Assembly (NCBI GenBank): GCA_020721325.1
Contig: DYNA01000018.1
Span: 1-43,565, forward strand
Reading direction: 5' to 3'
From: Paludibacter propionicigenes
Lineage (GTDB): Bacteria; Bacteroidota; Bacteroidia; Bacteroidales; JAIFNL01
DNA: 43,565 nt
Both the position numbers and the translations under genes were made by a program. This document shows, piece by piece, positions 43,110 through 43,565 of this stretch (its first letter is position 1; each line of letters opens with the position of its first letter). A model generated the notes under the pieces. It ran no database searches and was not told where the DNA came from. It worked only from the letters and a program-made list of their open reading frames with translations.

Positions 43110-43565
43110 TTTTTCAAAAAAATGATATAATTTATTATAAATCAATTTTTTATTTTTTTATCATTCTTTTTATTTTATAAAATATATTTACAAAAATAAT
43201 ATAAAAAAAGCAATAAAACCTATTTTTTACAAAAAAACTTTCGTAAATATTTTTTTTTAGCTATAAAAAACTCCACAAACTCTTTGGATTGGGCTTTTTT
43301 TTTAAATCTCAATGTAAAACTTATTATTTATTTTTTTTATTTTTTTTAAAAATTCAGTAAAAAATTTATTTTTTTAACTTTTTTCATTGAATTGGGTTGT
43401 GTAAAAAGTTATAATTAGCTATTTTATTGAAATTTTATTTTTTAATTGTCAAAGAAAATTTGGCACTCATTTTTTTTTCTAAAAATTACTAAATTTAATT
43501 CATTTTTTTTTGCAATATGTACGACAAAAATTTGTAGAATAAAAAAAATAAGGTTATAATTGTGT
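43110..43565. other. Gene-free AT-rich end of the window
   Basis: Long A and T runs; no reading frame, RNA gene or repeat I can support. The next gene, if any, lies beyond the window edge. Confidence 0.5.

Overview
The window looks like a chromosomal segment from an AT-rich member of the Bacteroidota. Many intergenic regions carry the Bacteroidota-type promoter (TTTG or TTG, an 18-20 base gap, then TAnnTTTG). Shine-Dalgarno sequences are weak or absent, intergenic DNA is poly-A/T rich, and the gene families fit that phylum. No rRNA, phage, CRISPR array or intact insertion sequence was seen. The only RNA gene is a tRNA-Leu(GAG).

Layout. (1) 127-5809, minus strand: a nitric-oxide defence block of an Rrf2 Fe-S regulator, a quinol-type NO reductase, a DUF438/hemerythrin/PAS protein and a PepSY-type membrane protein. 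Three matching 20-bp palindromes lie before the regulator and the reductase. (2) 6115-13086, minus: a seven-gene drug-efflux operon (TetR, TolC, HlyD lipoprotein, two ABC ATPases, two ABC-2 permeases) with a TetR-type palindrome on its promoter. (3) 13299-20505: a Tat-exported family 1 beta-glucosidase, a hybrid histidine kinase broken by a one-base frameshift, and a large CheB-CheR-PAS protein. (4) 21012-28076: an EamA permease, a POT peptide transporter, two exported proteins (DUF3108 and a cysteine-less double thioredoxin fold) and uvrB. (5) 28216-34799: a large unknown anchored protein, tRNA-Leu, a fused 2Fe-2S/molybdopterin hydroxylase with a small exported protein before it, and an exported serine hydrolase. 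(6) 34841-36217: a decayed methyltransferase pseudogene followed by a small HTH gene. (7) 36334-38971: lysA and lysC. (8) 39206-41418: an ECF sigma factor, a putative anti-sigma protein and an exported beta-strand-repeat protein. (9) 41677-43109: a second copy of the small HTH gene and a NarL-type response regulator.

The two least explained signals are dispersed pairs. Two stand-alone HTH proteins (35939-36217 and 41677-41946), related to the N-terminus of IS630-type transposases but with no DDE domain nearby, share an upstream region of about 103 bp. Its motifs (TTGCGTRAAATTACTG, TAAAATTACC, CAGTAAT, TTG, TAnnTTTG) keep identical spacing in both copies. Separately, two nested inverted-repeat elements of about 125-131 bp (16556-16680 and 42979-43109) sit 57-67 bases before the start codons of two signalling genes. 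All function calls come from reading the sequence and translations by eye; no database search was run.
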